Shown here: one piece after another, positions 17,472-25,929 of the stretch
Layout of the letters: each line of letters begins with the position of its first letter
Position numbering within the stretch: position 1 is the stretch's first letter
Assembly (NCBI GenBank): GCA_017456015.1
Contig: JAFTLL010000003.1
Location: forward strand, 62,001 to 126,000
Length of the DNA: 64,000 bases
Origin: Clostridia bacterium
GTDB lineage: Bacteria > Bacillota_A > Clostridia > Oscillospirales > Acutalibacteraceae
Reading direction: 5' to 3'
The notes under the pieces: model-generated
What the model saw: only the letters and a program-made list of their open reading frames with translations
The model's database searches: none
What the model was told of the DNA's origin: nothing
Translations under genes and position numbers: made by a program

Positions 17472-18713
17472 ATGAAACAATTTGGTAAAATACTTAAATT
17501 TGAATTAAAGTCCTATTTCAAAAACAAAGCTTTTGTTGGAATAACAATTTTTCTTGTTTTGTTGATTGCAGTGGTTATGTTTTTCCCTCGCATATCAGCA
17601 CTATTCAAATCGGACAATACAACAGATGCAACCGATGAAATGTCGATAATGCTTATTAAGACCGAGGATTCTACGCAAAAAGAAATGCTCAAAGCGACAT
17701 TTGAAAATGCATTTGCCAATTATGATGTGCGGATTACCGATGACAGCGTAGATGTGATTAAGTATAAGATTACATCAGGCGAAGCTGAGTGTGCCTTTGT
17801 AATGACAGGTGCTACCGAATATACCTACTATGTAGAAAATCTTACGATGTATGATAGTAACTCTGTAATGGCAGATGAGGTATTGCAGCAGGTCTACCAA
17901 ATGAACGCTATGATAAATGGCGGTATGACCGCAGACAAGGCCGGAGAAGTAATGAATATCCAAATCAACGGTACTGTAGAGAGTCTCGGTAAAGACCAAA
18001 TGCAAAACTTTTTCTATACATACATTATGATTTTTGCCTTGTATATGGTAATCTTACTGTACGGTCAGATGGTAGCAATGAATGTTGCGACAGAAAAAAG
18101 TTCAAGAGCAATGGAAGTGCTTATTACAAGTGCCAAGCCAATAAGTATGATGTTCGGTAAAGTAATTGCTTCGTGCATTGCTGGACTTGTGCAGCTCGGT
18201 GCAATATTCGGCTCGGCTTTGTTGTTCTATAATGTTAATAAATCCCATTGGGGAGATAACATGATTATAGATTCTATCTTCAATATTCCGCCCGAACTGT
18301 TCGCATTTATGCTTGTGTTTTTCTTGCTCGGTTTCCTTATTTTCGCTTTCTTGTTTGGTGCAATTGCATCTACAGTTTCAAAGCTCGAAGATATTAATAC
18401 CGCAGTTCAGCCTATAACATTTCTGTTTATTTTCGGATTTATGGTTGTTATCTTCTCTATGACAAGCGGAAACGTAGATAATGTATTGATGAAGGTTTGC
18501 TCCTATATTCCGTTTACATCACCAATGGCAATGTTCACAAGAATAGCAATGAGTACAGTACCTTGGTATGAGGTCGCAATATCAATAATAATTCTAATCG
18601 GCTCTACCATAGGAATCGGAATTCTTTCCGCAAAGATATATCGTGTTGGAGTTCTAATGTATGGAACTGCTCCTAAACTCAAAAACATTATTAAGGCTGT
18701 ATGGAAGGCTTAG
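17472..18713 (+). CDS. ABC-2 type permease (NatB-like)
   Basis: 413-aa membrane protein: one N-terminal TM segment (about 18-38), a large external domain (about 45-170), then five or six TM segments (about 180-405). This is the ABC-2 layout of NatB-type sodium or drug exporters and it pairs with the ATPase immediately upstream. A terminator follows at 18745. Confidence 0.88.
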   Translation: MKQFGKILKFELKSYFKNKAFVGITIFLVLLIAVVMFFPRISALFKSDNTTDATDEMSIMLIKTEDSTQKEMLKATFENAFANYDVRITDDSVDVIKYKITSGEAECAFVMTGATEYTYYVENLTMYDSNSVMADEVLQQVYQMNAMINGGMTADKAGEVMNIQINGTVESLGKDQMQNFFYTYIMIFALYMVILLYGQMVAMNVATEKSSRAMEVLITSAKPISMMFGKVIASCIAGLVQLGAIFGSALLFYNVNKSHWGDNMIIDSIFNIPPELFAFMLVFFLLGFLIFAFLFGAIASTVSKLEDINTAVQPITFLFIFGFMVVIFSMTSGNVDNVLMKVCSYIPFTSPMAMFTRIAMSTVPWYEVAISIIILIGSTIGIGILSAKIYRVGVLMYGTAPKLKNIIKAVWKA

Positions 18714-18744
18714 CAATATAATTTTAATCATACTTAGTAAAAGT

Positions 18745-18772
18745 AAAGGCATCGCATGACTGCGATGCCTTT
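18745..18772. terminator. Bidirectional terminator between convergent operons
   Basis: Perfect 12-bp stem AAAGGCATCGCA (18745-18756) and TGCGATGCCTTT (18761-18772) with a 4-nt loop. It separates the NatAB-like unit (plus strand) from the GntR-controlled operon (minus strand), whose last stop codon is at 18781. Confidence 0.88.
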
Positions 18773-18780
18773 ATAATTTC

Positions 18781-19113
18781 TTAATTCTCACACCAAACAG
18801 TGATATACTTTGCCTTATTATTTTTAGTAAGCCATCGGTAGTCGCCGTCAATAGTGTTTCCAACTTTAATATCATTTAAGGTAACATCAGGATCATCCTC
18901 ATGACAAGGCATAACTTTGGTCTTTTCGTCAGCAACAACCGTGTATGATATACCTCCGGATTGTTCGATATGAAATGTTGTTTTGCTATCGTCAATATCT
19001 ATTTCGGTAACCGTCCCACGAAAATCAAGAGTCTTTGGTGGAATGAATATTATTACACCGACAATAATAACTGCAATTAATAGACAGCCGATAATTGTTA
19101 TTGCTTTCTTCAT
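18781..19113 (-). CDS. Membrane-anchored small beta-domain protein
   Basis: 110 aa with an N-terminal TM segment (about 4-25) and an extracytoplasmic domain (TLDFRGTVTEIDID... DIKVGNTIDGDYRW) that resembles an OB-like fold. No family named with confidence. I chose ATG 19113, preceded by AAGGAG at good spacing, over GTG 19122. Last gene of a seven-gene operon headed by a GntR regulator. Confidence 0.65.
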   Translation of the reverse strand: MKKAITIIGCLLIAVIIVGVIIFIPPKTLDFRGTVTEIDIDDSKTTFHIEQSGGISYTVVADEKTKVMPCHEDDPDVTLNDIKVGNTIDGDYRWLTKNNKAKYITVWCEN

Positions 19114-19118
19114 ATATC

Positions 19119-19559
19119 TCACTCCTTAGTTTCATGCTCATAGAAGGTTAGTGTATAATCAGCGATATTTATTATTAATGTTTTTGCACTGCTTCCATCG
19201 GCATACGATGTGAGTCCGGTAACTATAGAACCTTCTGAATCGTTTATTTTAAGCTCGTAGTACCGTGAATCAGGACTTGTGTTTATTTGCCTATAAGTTC
19301 CGCTATAAGTTACATCGTTGGTTTTATCGTTAATTGTTAGTTTGCCGTTGTCAGCATACATAACACAAACAATTTCCGAACCTTCACCAAAAGCAGATAC
19401 GGTTTCCTTTGATCCGTGTGTCATCTCGCCTTTATCATTTAAATTTAATGCAGATGAAAGTTCCCATGTACAGTCATCAATAGACACCAAATCACTATCA
19501 CAGCCAACAAGAGAGAGCATAAATATTGCACATAGCAGAAACGCAAATATCTTCTTCAT
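19119..19559 (-). CDS. Lipoprotein of unknown function
   Basis: 146 aa with a signal peptide and lipobox LVGC (Cys20), followed by a small beta-rich domain (CTWELSSALNLND...). No known family recognised. It lies 5 nt upstream of the last operon gene and 9 nt after the exported 476-aa protein, so it is probably an extracellular partner of this ABC-transporter operon. Confidence 0.65.
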   Translation of the reverse strand: MKKIFAFLLCAIFMLSLVGCDSDLVSIDDCTWELSSALNLNDKGEMTHGSKETVSAFGEGSEIVCVMYADNGKLTINDKTNDVTYSGTYRQINTSPDSRYYELKINDSEGSIVTGLTSYADGSSAKTLIINIADYTLTFYEHETKE

Positions 19560-19568
19560 TTAGATTTA

Positions 19569-20999
19569 TCACTTCCATTTAATTAAATTTGGATTTATAT
19601 CTGTTGGATGACAGTCTGAAATAAACGTATCGTTAGTTCTTCCTAAATCTAAGCTGGTGTTGTATTTTCCGTAATACAAAATTCCGCTTTTATCATAGAC
19701 CGAAACAAAGAAATCACACAATTCATATCCTGTGTCTTCCTCAAAACAATTTCCAACAATAGCAAGTTTGCCGTCCTTATAATCCATACAATCGGCAACC
19801 CCAATATCATGAAATTTCTCATTTATAAAACTTGCTTTTCTTACAGAGAAATCTACAGTATAAACACCGTCTTTTGCAGAAATAACTGTGATATCGTTTT
19901 CTGTATCAGCGACAATAAAATCATCATACTCATACACTGAACCGCTACCTTGTTCTTCTTTTATAAGAATTTTCTGTGCAGCTTTCATTGTCTTTATATC
20001 AATTACAGTCAGGTAAAAAGATTTATCCTCCACAGTAAATAGTAGAAGTTGTTTATCATCCTTACTCATTGTTATATGTGATACGATAGTTTTACTATCA
20101 AGTGGAAAGACGGTCTCGATTTTATCTGCAATAATACCCGTTCTACTCGCGCTATCACCACCGGCGTAATAAAAGGAATAAATTCCATAACCGCCCGGAA
20201 TTAAACTCGTATCAACATACTCAATTTCATCAGTGTTATTTTTTGCATCCGAGTATTTATAATTATGGATTGTAAAAAAGCATCTTCCCCATTTCCGAGC
20301 GACAGTTCCTATAGCGGATAAATTGAAACATCCCATTTCATCTGTCCCTGTGCTATAACTGTGACCATCCTCTCCTTTTTCAACACTAATTGTAACAGTA
20401 TCTGAATCAAGGACTGGTATTTTTAAATACTCTCTGAACTTCTCTGTTACATACAAGGCATCATAGGGTTCACCTTTAAGCACATCACCATATTCATATC
20501 CTGTCCAATGAGTATACGGTAGATCAAAACCGACACCTACAGGATAATAGTCATAATAATCTTTTAAGTATACCTTTTTGGATTTTTCTACTCCGAGTTC
20601 TGCGGAATCAAAAAGTTCCTTGTATGCTTTTTGTATTCCTTTCTGTTCCGAAGCGGGTAGGTCATCATAAAAGCCATATTCAATGCCGTTATCAAGAAAA
20701 ATACCCTCGTGCCTACGGTTAGCACTATTATTCTCGTGCTTTTGCCTTGGATAAAGATTGAATTTTGTATTGGCTTTTGAATCGTTGCTAATAGCAAAAT
20801 CCGTTTCCCAATATAATCTATAGTTCAGATGATTTTTTGTTTTAATATCAAGACCTTCTGCGTAAGACCTATCTCCATAAAGAACATTTTCGGTAATTAC
20901 AACTTGGTCTCGTTCAGAATTAATGGTTGCTGCAACAACACTTACCACAGAACAGGAAAGAAGGACAAGAGCAGTTATGAGTGCATAAACTTTCTTCAT
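19569..20999 (-). CDS. Exported protein in ABC-transporter operon, unknown function
   Basis: 476 aa with a signal peptide (MKKVYALITALVLLSCSVV). The middle contains YDYYPVGVGFDLPYTHWTGY, and the C-terminal half (about 310-470) has regular strand-turn blocks suggestive of a beta-propeller (VSHITMSKDDKQLLLFTVED). Its start overlaps the stop of the ATPase gene (ATGA), so it is translationally coupled. Similar exported proteins accompany BcrA-like ABC systems in Clostridia, but I know no function. Confidence 0.65.
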   Translation of the reverse strand: MKKVYALITALVLLSCSVVSVVAATINSERDQVVITENVLYGDRSYAEGLDIKTKNHLNYRLYWETDFAISNDSKANTKFNLYPRQKHENNSANRRHEGIFLDNGIEYGFYDDLPASEQKGIQKAYKELFDSAELGVEKSKKVYLKDYYDYYPVGVGFDLPYTHWTGYEYGDVLKGEPYDALYVTEKFREYLKIPVLDSDTVTISVEKGEDGHSYSTGTDEMGCFNLSAIGTVARKWGRCFFTIHNYKYSDAKNNTDEIEYVDTSLIPGGYGIYSFYYAGGDSASRTGIIADKIETVFPLDSKTIVSHITMSKDDKQLLLFTVEDKSFYLTVIDIKTMKAAQKILIKEEQGSGSVYEYDDFIVADTENDITVISAKDGVYTVDFSVRKASFINEKFHDIGVADCMDYKDGKLAIVGNCFEEDTGYELCDFFVSVYDKSGILYYGKYNTSLDLGRTNDTFISDCHPTDINPNLIKWK

Positions 21000-21733
21000 T
21001 CTTCACCATCTCCCGATATTTCATCTAATGCGCGACTTACACGGTCGGCACGGTAATGATAGGTTTCTTTAATGTAACTCATCAAGGATTTACCGTTTTC
21101 CTCAAGCTCGGAGGTTGTTATATCTCCAACAATCTCACCTTTGCGTATAAGGATCGCACGACCAATAAAGTCCGATACTTCTTCAATCAAGTGTGTTGAG
21201 AGAAGAACGGTCTCGTGAGGTTCAAGAATACCAAGCAATACCTTGTAAAAGTCCTCACGATTAAAGACGTCATTCCCTGCAAATGGTTCGTCCATCAAAA
21301 TATAATCGGCACCTTGACATAAAGAGAGGATTACTTCAAACTGATTTTTTTGTCCCGTAGAGAATCCTTTTACAACCTTGTTCATGGGCAACTCGAAGAA
21401 TTCCATTAACCCGTTAAACCGTTTTTCAGAAAACTTTGGAAAATGTTCTTTGTAAAATTCCATGTGTCCTTTGGGAGAAAGGTTTGGAAAAAAGGAGTGT
21501 TCATTTGTTGCAAAAGAAATTTTTGCAATATTTTTTGTTGTAATCGATTCGCCATCAAGCGTGATTTCACCACGATACATAATAAAACCAAGAATGCACT
21601 TCATGAGCGTTGTTTTACCTGCACCGTTTTCGCCGAACAATCCAATGATTTCTCCCCTTGGAAGTGTTAAATTGACCTGTGAAAGAGCAGGTTTTCCCGA
21701 ATATGTTTTTGTAACATTTTTAATTTCAATCAT
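20996..21733 (-). CDS. ABC transporter ATP-binding protein (BcrA/YtrB-like)
   Basis: 245-aa ATPase with Walker A GLFGENGAGKTTLMK, a signature FSTGQKNQFEV, Walker B DYILMDEPFAGND and H-loop LLSTHLIEE. The start at 21733 follows TGGAGGTTA; longer in-frame starts lie inside the upstream gene and lack a site. TAATG overlap with the upstream permease. By operon make-up (YtrA-type GntR regulator, two membrane proteins) it resembles envelope-stress ytr/bcr-type exporters. Confidence 0.88.
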   Translation of the reverse strand: MIEIKNVTKTYSGKPALSQVNLTLPRGEIIGLFGENGAGKTTLMKCILGFIMYRGEITLDGESITTKNIAKISFATNEHSFFPNLSPKGHMEFYKEHFPKFSEKRFNGLMEFFELPMNKVVKGFSTGQKNQFEVILSLCQGADYILMDEPFAGNDVFNREDFYKVLLGILEPHETVLLSTHLIEEVSDFIGRAILIRKGEIVGDITTSELEENGKSLMSYIKETYHYRADRVSRALDEISGDGEE

Positions 21734-22236
21734 TAGAATAACCTCCATAAGATTTGCCACTGATCAGGTAACAAACACGCTTTTGGTGTTACAAGCATAT
21801 AAATAGCAAAATAAATCATTAGTAGTATGAAAGCCGTAATGAAACATAAAACCACAACAATGCTCGGAATGGCTAATGCTCGAATATGAAGTTCCGATTT
21901 TTTGGGTAATCTCTTCATCAGATAAATTGACATGCTTCCTTGTCGGTAGTAAATGTAATGATAGACAATAAAGCCGAGCATTATGACCGACAAAATTGCA
22001 AAACCTATGAAACTGTGACCGAGCAAAGCTCGGAAGTACGGCATTTCGGCATTAACGTTTAGAAGGTGCTTACCGTTTTGGTAAACAAACAAGCTGTTGT
22101 AGGCTTCAACATACTTAGCAGCCCAATAAAAAACACTGTAGAGTATTGATAAAATTATACCCCAAATAAAAATTCTTTTTTCTTGTTTTAATTCCATGCC
22201 CGGTGGAGAGTATCTGTCTAAAAAATTACTTATCAT
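21733..22236 (-). CDS. Membrane protein, ABC transporter subunit
   Basis: About 167 aa with three or four TM segments (about 20-45, 70-95, 120-150). No named family recognised. Start at 22236 chosen because AAGGAGGA precedes it; it overlaps the upstream permease gene by 11 nt. Gene order makes it one of two membrane subunits for the adjacent ATPase. Confidence 0.65.
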   Translation of the reverse strand: MISNFLDRYSPPGMELKQEKRIFIWGIILSILYSVFYWAAKYVEAYNSLFVYQNGKHLLNVNAEMPYFRALLGHSFIGFAILSVIMLGFIVYHYIYYRQGSMSIYLMKRLPKKSELHIRALAIPSIVVVLCFITAFILLMIYFAIYMLVTPKACLLPDQWQILWRLF

Positions 22237-22957
22237 AAGATTCCTCCTTATGATAGATATCATAAAGCGATTTGCAAACCACTATTACGAAAAGGAATAT
22301 TGAAGCCACAATATTCTCGACTACACCAATCCCTGTAATAAAAAACAGCAACATAAAGATTGAAAGCGGAACAATAAACGGACTGTGCTTTCTTCTGCGC
22401 TGTATATATGGGAACTCTGCGGATGCAAATCCCAAAGATATAAAGAGCAGAATATTACGAATCCAAAGCATAACCTCGGAAAGCGGTAAAATGGTATGAA
22501 AAAAATCACTTCGATAGGAAGATAAGAATATGGATTGATTATTTACAAATTCAGTTGGTGTTTTCATTGTATACCATACGCTGAAAACATAAAGAATACC
22601 GACTTGTACTGCCCACAAAATCAAATAAGATATAATATTGAATATTGCTTGGCAGAAAAATACTGCTTTTTCACTTACTGATAATCTGCGGAGAGTATAA
22701 CCAACCTTAGAACTGAACTCCGTACCCGGCAGACAAAGAATAACTGTAATTAGGATGAATGCCGCAGCCAAGCAAAGATTAATATGGCTTGTGTCGATAT
22801 AATGTTCAAATCTGCCTATGCCTTCGGATGACATTGTGGGAATATAAGCATACGCAAATAAACCTGTTTCGGCTAATATCATTAATAAGATTATACCGAG
22901 TATTTTATATATTGAACTTTGAGCAAACAGACCAAATACTGAAAGATATTTTTTCAT
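22226..22957 (-). CDS. ABC-2-like permease subunit
   Basis: 243-aa protein with about six TM segments spread over the length, beginning MKKYLSVFGLFAQSSIYKIL. It lies 11 nt after the GntR gene in the same operon and overlaps the next membrane gene. Assigned as the main permease by context and topology; substrate unknown. Confidence 0.7.
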   Translation of the reverse strand: MKKYLSVFGLFAQSSIYKILGIILLMILAETGLFAYAYIPTMSSEGIGRFEHYIDTSHINLCLAAAFILITVILCLPGTEFSSKVGYTLRRLSVSEKAVFFCQAIFNIISYLILWAVQVGILYVFSVWYTMKTPTEFVNNQSIFLSSYRSDFFHTILPLSEVMLWIRNILLFISLGFASAEFPYIQRRRKHSPFIVPLSIFMLLFFITGIGVVENIVASIFLFVIVVCKSLYDIYHKEESYDK

Positions 22958-22968
22958 TTCATTTCACC

Positions 22969-23340
22969 TCATTCCCAATAGTTCTCAATCAAAGCAACAG
23001 CCTCTTCCTTTGAGAGTCCCATCTGCTTTAAAGAATTCACTATTGATGTTGCATCGCTTTCGAGAAGTTGTTTACGAACAAGAGAAATTGATTTATCAGT
23101 CAAAATCATATAACTTTTGGCGCCGGAATGTGATTCCATCAATTTCTCTTCCTCAAGAATACGGTATGCTTTCTGAATGGTGTTTGGATTAACTCCAAGC
23201 AAAGCCGAAAGAACTCTTCGAGAAGGAACTTCGTCACCGTTTACAACAACACCCGAAACAATGTCTCTCTTAATGTGTCGGACAATTTGCAGATAAATAG
23301 GAATACCGTCTTCCGCAATAAAATTATCAAACGAAATCAT
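22969..23340 (-). CDS. GntR family regulator, YtrA subfamily
   Basis: 123-aa repressor: winged-helix domain (about 10-75) with PIYLQIVRHIKRDI and ALLGVNPNTIQKAYRIL, plus the short C-terminal dimerisation helices of the YtrA subfamily. First gene of the seven-gene operon. A consensus promoter with repeated AACCGTGT sites lies directly upstream, pointing to autorepression relieved by an envelope-active compound. ATG 23340 chosen; an upstream TTG at 23364 is less likely. Confidence 0.88.
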   Translation of the reverse strand: MISFDNFIAEDGIPIYLQIVRHIKRDIVSGVVVNGDEVPSRRVLSALLGVNPNTIQKAYRILEEEKLMESHSGAKSYMILTDKSISLVRKQLLESDATSIVNSLKQMGLSKEEAVALIENYWE

Positions 23341-23366
23341 GGTGTAAACGCACCTTTCTATCAATT

Positions 23367-23428
23367 AACCGTATCACACGACTAACACGGTTCAACTGTA
23401 TTATATCAGTGACACGGTTATTTGTCAA
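23367..23428 (-). promoter_or_regulatory. Consensus promoter with embedded GntR operator repeats
   Basis: On the minus strand TTGACA (23428-23423) and TATAAT (23405-23400) are separated by exactly 17 nt. The spacer contains AACCGTGTCAC; a second copy AACCGTGTTAG follows at 23393-23383 and an inverted ACGGTT half-site lies near 23367-23372. Perfect promoter boxes with operator copies over the spacer and start region are what an autorepressed YtrA-type operon would show. Confidence 0.75.
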
Positions 23429-23446
23429 TAGTCAACTCGAAAATTA

Positions 23447-23475
23447 TTGAAAAGATTACCCTCATATGATATAAT
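23447..23475 (+). promoter_or_regulatory. Promoter for the 56-aa membrane protein gene
   Basis: TTGAAA (23447-23452), 17-nt spacer, TATAAT (23470-23475), 30 nt before the start codon. It is divergent from the GntR promoter. Confidence 0.7.
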
Positions 23476-23505
23476 TTAGTAGAACGAAGAAACGGAGTAT
23501 TATAT

Positions 23506-23676
23506 ATGAAAAAATTATTGTTTGGTATTTCTTTAATACTTTTTTCGACATTTTTGGTTGTACTTGATAGAGATTATATGTTGCCCGGAATCGTACAATA
23601 TGTTTATGCATTTACACCTATAATTGGTTTGGTATTTTGTTTTATTGGACTGTTTGAAAAAGAAGAAACGAAATAA
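23506..23676 (+). CDS. Small two-TM membrane protein, 56 aa
   Basis: Starts MKKLLFGISLILFST and ends FEKEETK; two hydrophobic segments (about 3-20 and 31-49). It has its own good promoter and is divergent from the GntR operon. No family recognised; the ribosome site ACGGAG is moderate. It may be co-transcribed with the next gene, 39 nt downstream. Confidence 0.6.
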   Translation: MKKLLFGISLILFSTFLVVLDRDYMLPGIVQYVYAFTPIIGLVFCFIGLFEKEETK

Positions 23677-23715
23677 TTTAAATGTTTCGACATTTTAAAA
23701 GCGAGGCAAATTAGA

Positions 23716-24285
23716 ATGACAAAACTTACAAAGAAAGAAAAATTATTAATTATAATTAGTCTTGTAATTATAATTGCGATCGGCTCTGCATTTGCGCATC
23801 TATACAACGAAAAAAACAATTGGCATAATGTAGCTGCCGAATACAATCGAAATCAGTGGTCAGAGATTCATTCAATATCTCTACGAATGAAAGAACGTGG
23901 TTTCACACAAGAAAGCATAGCGGAAATGTATCCTTATATAAATGCTAAAATTTTTTCAGCTATGTCGGGAATGTATCCTTCCTTTGACGGTAAATCTCCC
24001 TATTATTCTGTGTTGGGAACATACTATGTGTCATTGGCTCAAGATATATGGCTTAATAAGGATTGGACAGATGAAAAGATGCAGAAAGCCATTGATTTAT
24101 TTGAGGATGCTACTCTTGACCTTGAAGAACTTTCTTTTGATATATTGGAAATGTCCGAAGAAAGAAAAGATAAAATGGCATTAAGAAAAATTGGTTCACC
24201 AATATATAATGAAGCCGAGAAAATGGTTAAGGAATATTGCAATAAATACGGGAAACTGATATCCACTTTTAACCAATCACACTAA
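23716..24285 (+). CDS. Membrane-anchored protein of unknown function
   Basis: 189 aa with one N-terminal TM segment (about 10-27) and a helical extracytoplasmic domain rich in acidic and aromatic residues (GFTQESIAEMYPYINAKIF, then a helix pair near 130-170). No family recognised. It has a GCGAGGC upstream site and lies between two other small cargo genes of the element. Confidence 0.6.
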   Translation: MTKLTKKEKLLIIISLVIIIAIGSAFAHLYNEKNNWHNVAAEYNRNQWSEIHSISLRMKERGFTQESIAEMYPYINAKIFSAMSGMYPSFDGKSPYYSVLGTYYVSLAQDIWLNKDWTDEKMQKAIDLFEDATLDLEELSFDILEMSEERKDKMALRKIGSPIYNEAEKMVKEYCNKYGKLISTFNQSH

Positions 24286-24343
24286 ACTCATATCACACTC
24301 TTTGCAAATACAAACATTAATTAACGACAAGGAGAAATCAAAG

Positions 24344-24571
24344 ATGCTATTTAAAAAAGAATTATTTATAACTCGTGATATGAAGCAATACAATAATATT
24401 GTTTCTGTATTGTCAAAAAACGGAATTAAATATATTACTGTTATGAATTCTCCAACAAACCCATCGAGATATCGTGGTGTACCCCTCATAGATAGTAGTG
24501 TCCTTCATGAAGATAAAGTGTTTGTCGCAAGAAAAGATTTTGAATTTGCAAAAGAATGTATAAACAAATAA
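24344..24571 (+). CDS. Small soluble protein, 75 aa
   Basis: ATG 24344 follows AAGGAGA at good spacing. The product (MLFKKELFITRDMKQYNNI... RKDFEFAKECINK) has an alternating strand-helix pattern reminiscent of small DUF2007-like domains (a putative signal-transducing fold), but I cannot confirm this. A terminator follows 5 nt after the stop. Confidence 0.6.
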   Translation: MLFKKELFITRDMKQYNNIVSVLSKNGIKYITVMNSPTNPSRYRGVPLIDSSVLHEDKVFVARKDFEFAKECINK

Positions 24572-24575
24572 ATTT

Positions 24576-24613
24576 AGGGATATCCTTGCCATCTGAAAGG
24601 ATATCCCTTTTTA
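24576..24613 (+). terminator. Intrinsic terminator
   Basis: Perfect 12-bp stem AGGGATATCCTT (24576-24587) and AAGGATATCCCT (24597-24608), followed by TTTTTAT. It closes the small-gene unit before the sigma-factor operon. Confidence 0.88.
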
Positions 24614-24725
24614 TATAGAACATCAAAAGAAAATATGTTATAATTTTTATAAGGAATTATATACACCTCAGTTGTATAATAAGTGAAAGGGTTCAGACGT
24701 GAACTCTTAGTCAGGAGGAAATCCT

Positions 24726-25277
24726 ATGGATAACGGTGCAAGTAGCTACCGCCGTTTCCTTAATGGTGATGAGAGTGCCTTTGACGAAATAATGAAGGAG
24801 TTGTTCGATAACCTTGTGTTCTTCGTTGACCGTTATGTGCATGACATCCACGCAGCCGAAGATATTGCCATCGATGCCTTTTCGGATCTGGTGGTTAATA
24901 AACATCGGTACAATTTCAAGGTAACGCTTAAAACATATTTGTTTATGCTCGGTCGCAGCCGTGCTCTTAATTACATAAAACACCGCAAGGTAATAAATTT
25001 TGTAGAGCTTACGGAAGCGGATAATATATCAGCCGAGCAAGAAACACTTGAAGAAATCATCCTCGCAGATGAGAGAAAGCGTATTGTAAACAACGCTCTT
25101 AACTCTCTGACGGATGATATGCGTGTTGTTGTACACTTAATCTATTTTGAAGACTTGTCCTATGATGAGGCGGCCAAGGTTATGAAGAAGAATCGCAAAC
25201 AGGTTGATAACCTTTTATATCGTGCCAAAAAGGAACTTCGCATCATTCTTGGGAAGGATGGTGAGCTGTTATTATGA
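24726..25277 (+). CDS. ECF-type RNA polymerase sigma factor
   Basis: 183 aa with sigma region 2 (about 15-85; DIHAAEDIAIDAFSDLVVN) and region 4 (about 125-175; LIYFEDLSYDEAAKVMKKNRKQVDNLLYRAKK helix-turn-helix). Preceded by AGGAGGAAATCC and TATAAT boxes at 24639 and 24675. Its stop overlaps the start of a single-TM protein (ATGA), the arrangement expected of sigma/anti-sigma pairs. It probably directs transcription of the following surface-protein operon. Confidence 0.85.
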   Translation: MDNGASSYRRFLNGDESAFDEIMKELFDNLVFFVDRYVHDIHAAEDIAIDAFSDLVVNKHRYNFKVTLKTYLFMLGRSRALNYIKHRKVINFVELTEADNISAEQETLEEIILADERKRIVNNALNSLTDDMRVVVHLIYFEDLSYDEAAKVMKKNRKQVDNLLYRAKKELRIILGKDGELLL

Positions 25278-25924
25278 GAAACTTTGATGAAAGAAAAGCG
25301 GAAATATTCCGCAGAAGCGAAAACAGAATTAAAGAGCGTAAAAGAAACCGCAATCGCATCCTTGCTTTGTGTGTTCCGCTTTGCTTGTGTATCGCAATCT
25401 TATCTGTGATATATCTGCCCGAAATGATGATTTCACCCGATAAAAGCAATACCGCCGATGATATAAATATGGCAGGTGGTGTAGAAAATTCATCAGGATT
25501 TATCTATACTTCATTTGAAATCACAAGCACTAAAGTAGCAAAGAGCGATACTGACAAACAGAACATTGAAAATATCTATAACATCATCCAATCGGCATTC
25601 ACGGTTAACGATTATAGTGACGATGTCGAACAGGAAACAACAACGGATAAAAGCGAATTTCCTCAAGAACAGAAACCATCAACACAAAAAGGCGAAAGCA
25701 CACTCAAAGGCGAAGATAATTACTCCACGGGTTTAGTTGAATCTTTTAGCAAAGGAGTAGCATATACCCTTACCTTTACTGCTGATAACGGACAAAAAAT
25801 AGTATACATCTTATGCGATAACATTTTAACAAACGAAACAACAAATGAAAGTGTAACTGTTACCGAAGACCAATTAAAAGACTTATATACCAAGGTCTTC
25901 ACCGTAACCTACGGAAAGGAGTAA
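25274..25924 (+). CDS. Single-TM protein, probable anti-sigma factor
   Basis: 216 aa: a short very basic cytosolic N-terminus (about 1-28, NRIKERKRNRNR), one TM segment (about 29-49), then an acidic, low-complexity external part ending in a small domain (about 150-216). Translationally coupled to the sigma factor. The cytosolic part is shorter than in typical zinc anti-sigma factors and has no HxxxCxxC motif, so the anti-sigma role rests on context alone. Confidence 0.55.
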   Translation: MRNFDERKAEIFRRSENRIKERKRNRNRILALCVPLCLCIAILSVIYLPEMMISPDKSNTADDINMAGGVENSSGFIYTSFEITSTKVAKSDTDKQNIENIYNIIQSAFTVNDYSDDVEQETTTDKSEFPQEQKPSTQKGESTLKGEDNYSTGLVESFSKGVAYTLTFTADNGQKIVYILCDNILTNETTNESVTVTEDQLKDLYTKVFTVTYGKE

Positions 25925-25929
25925 TCAAA

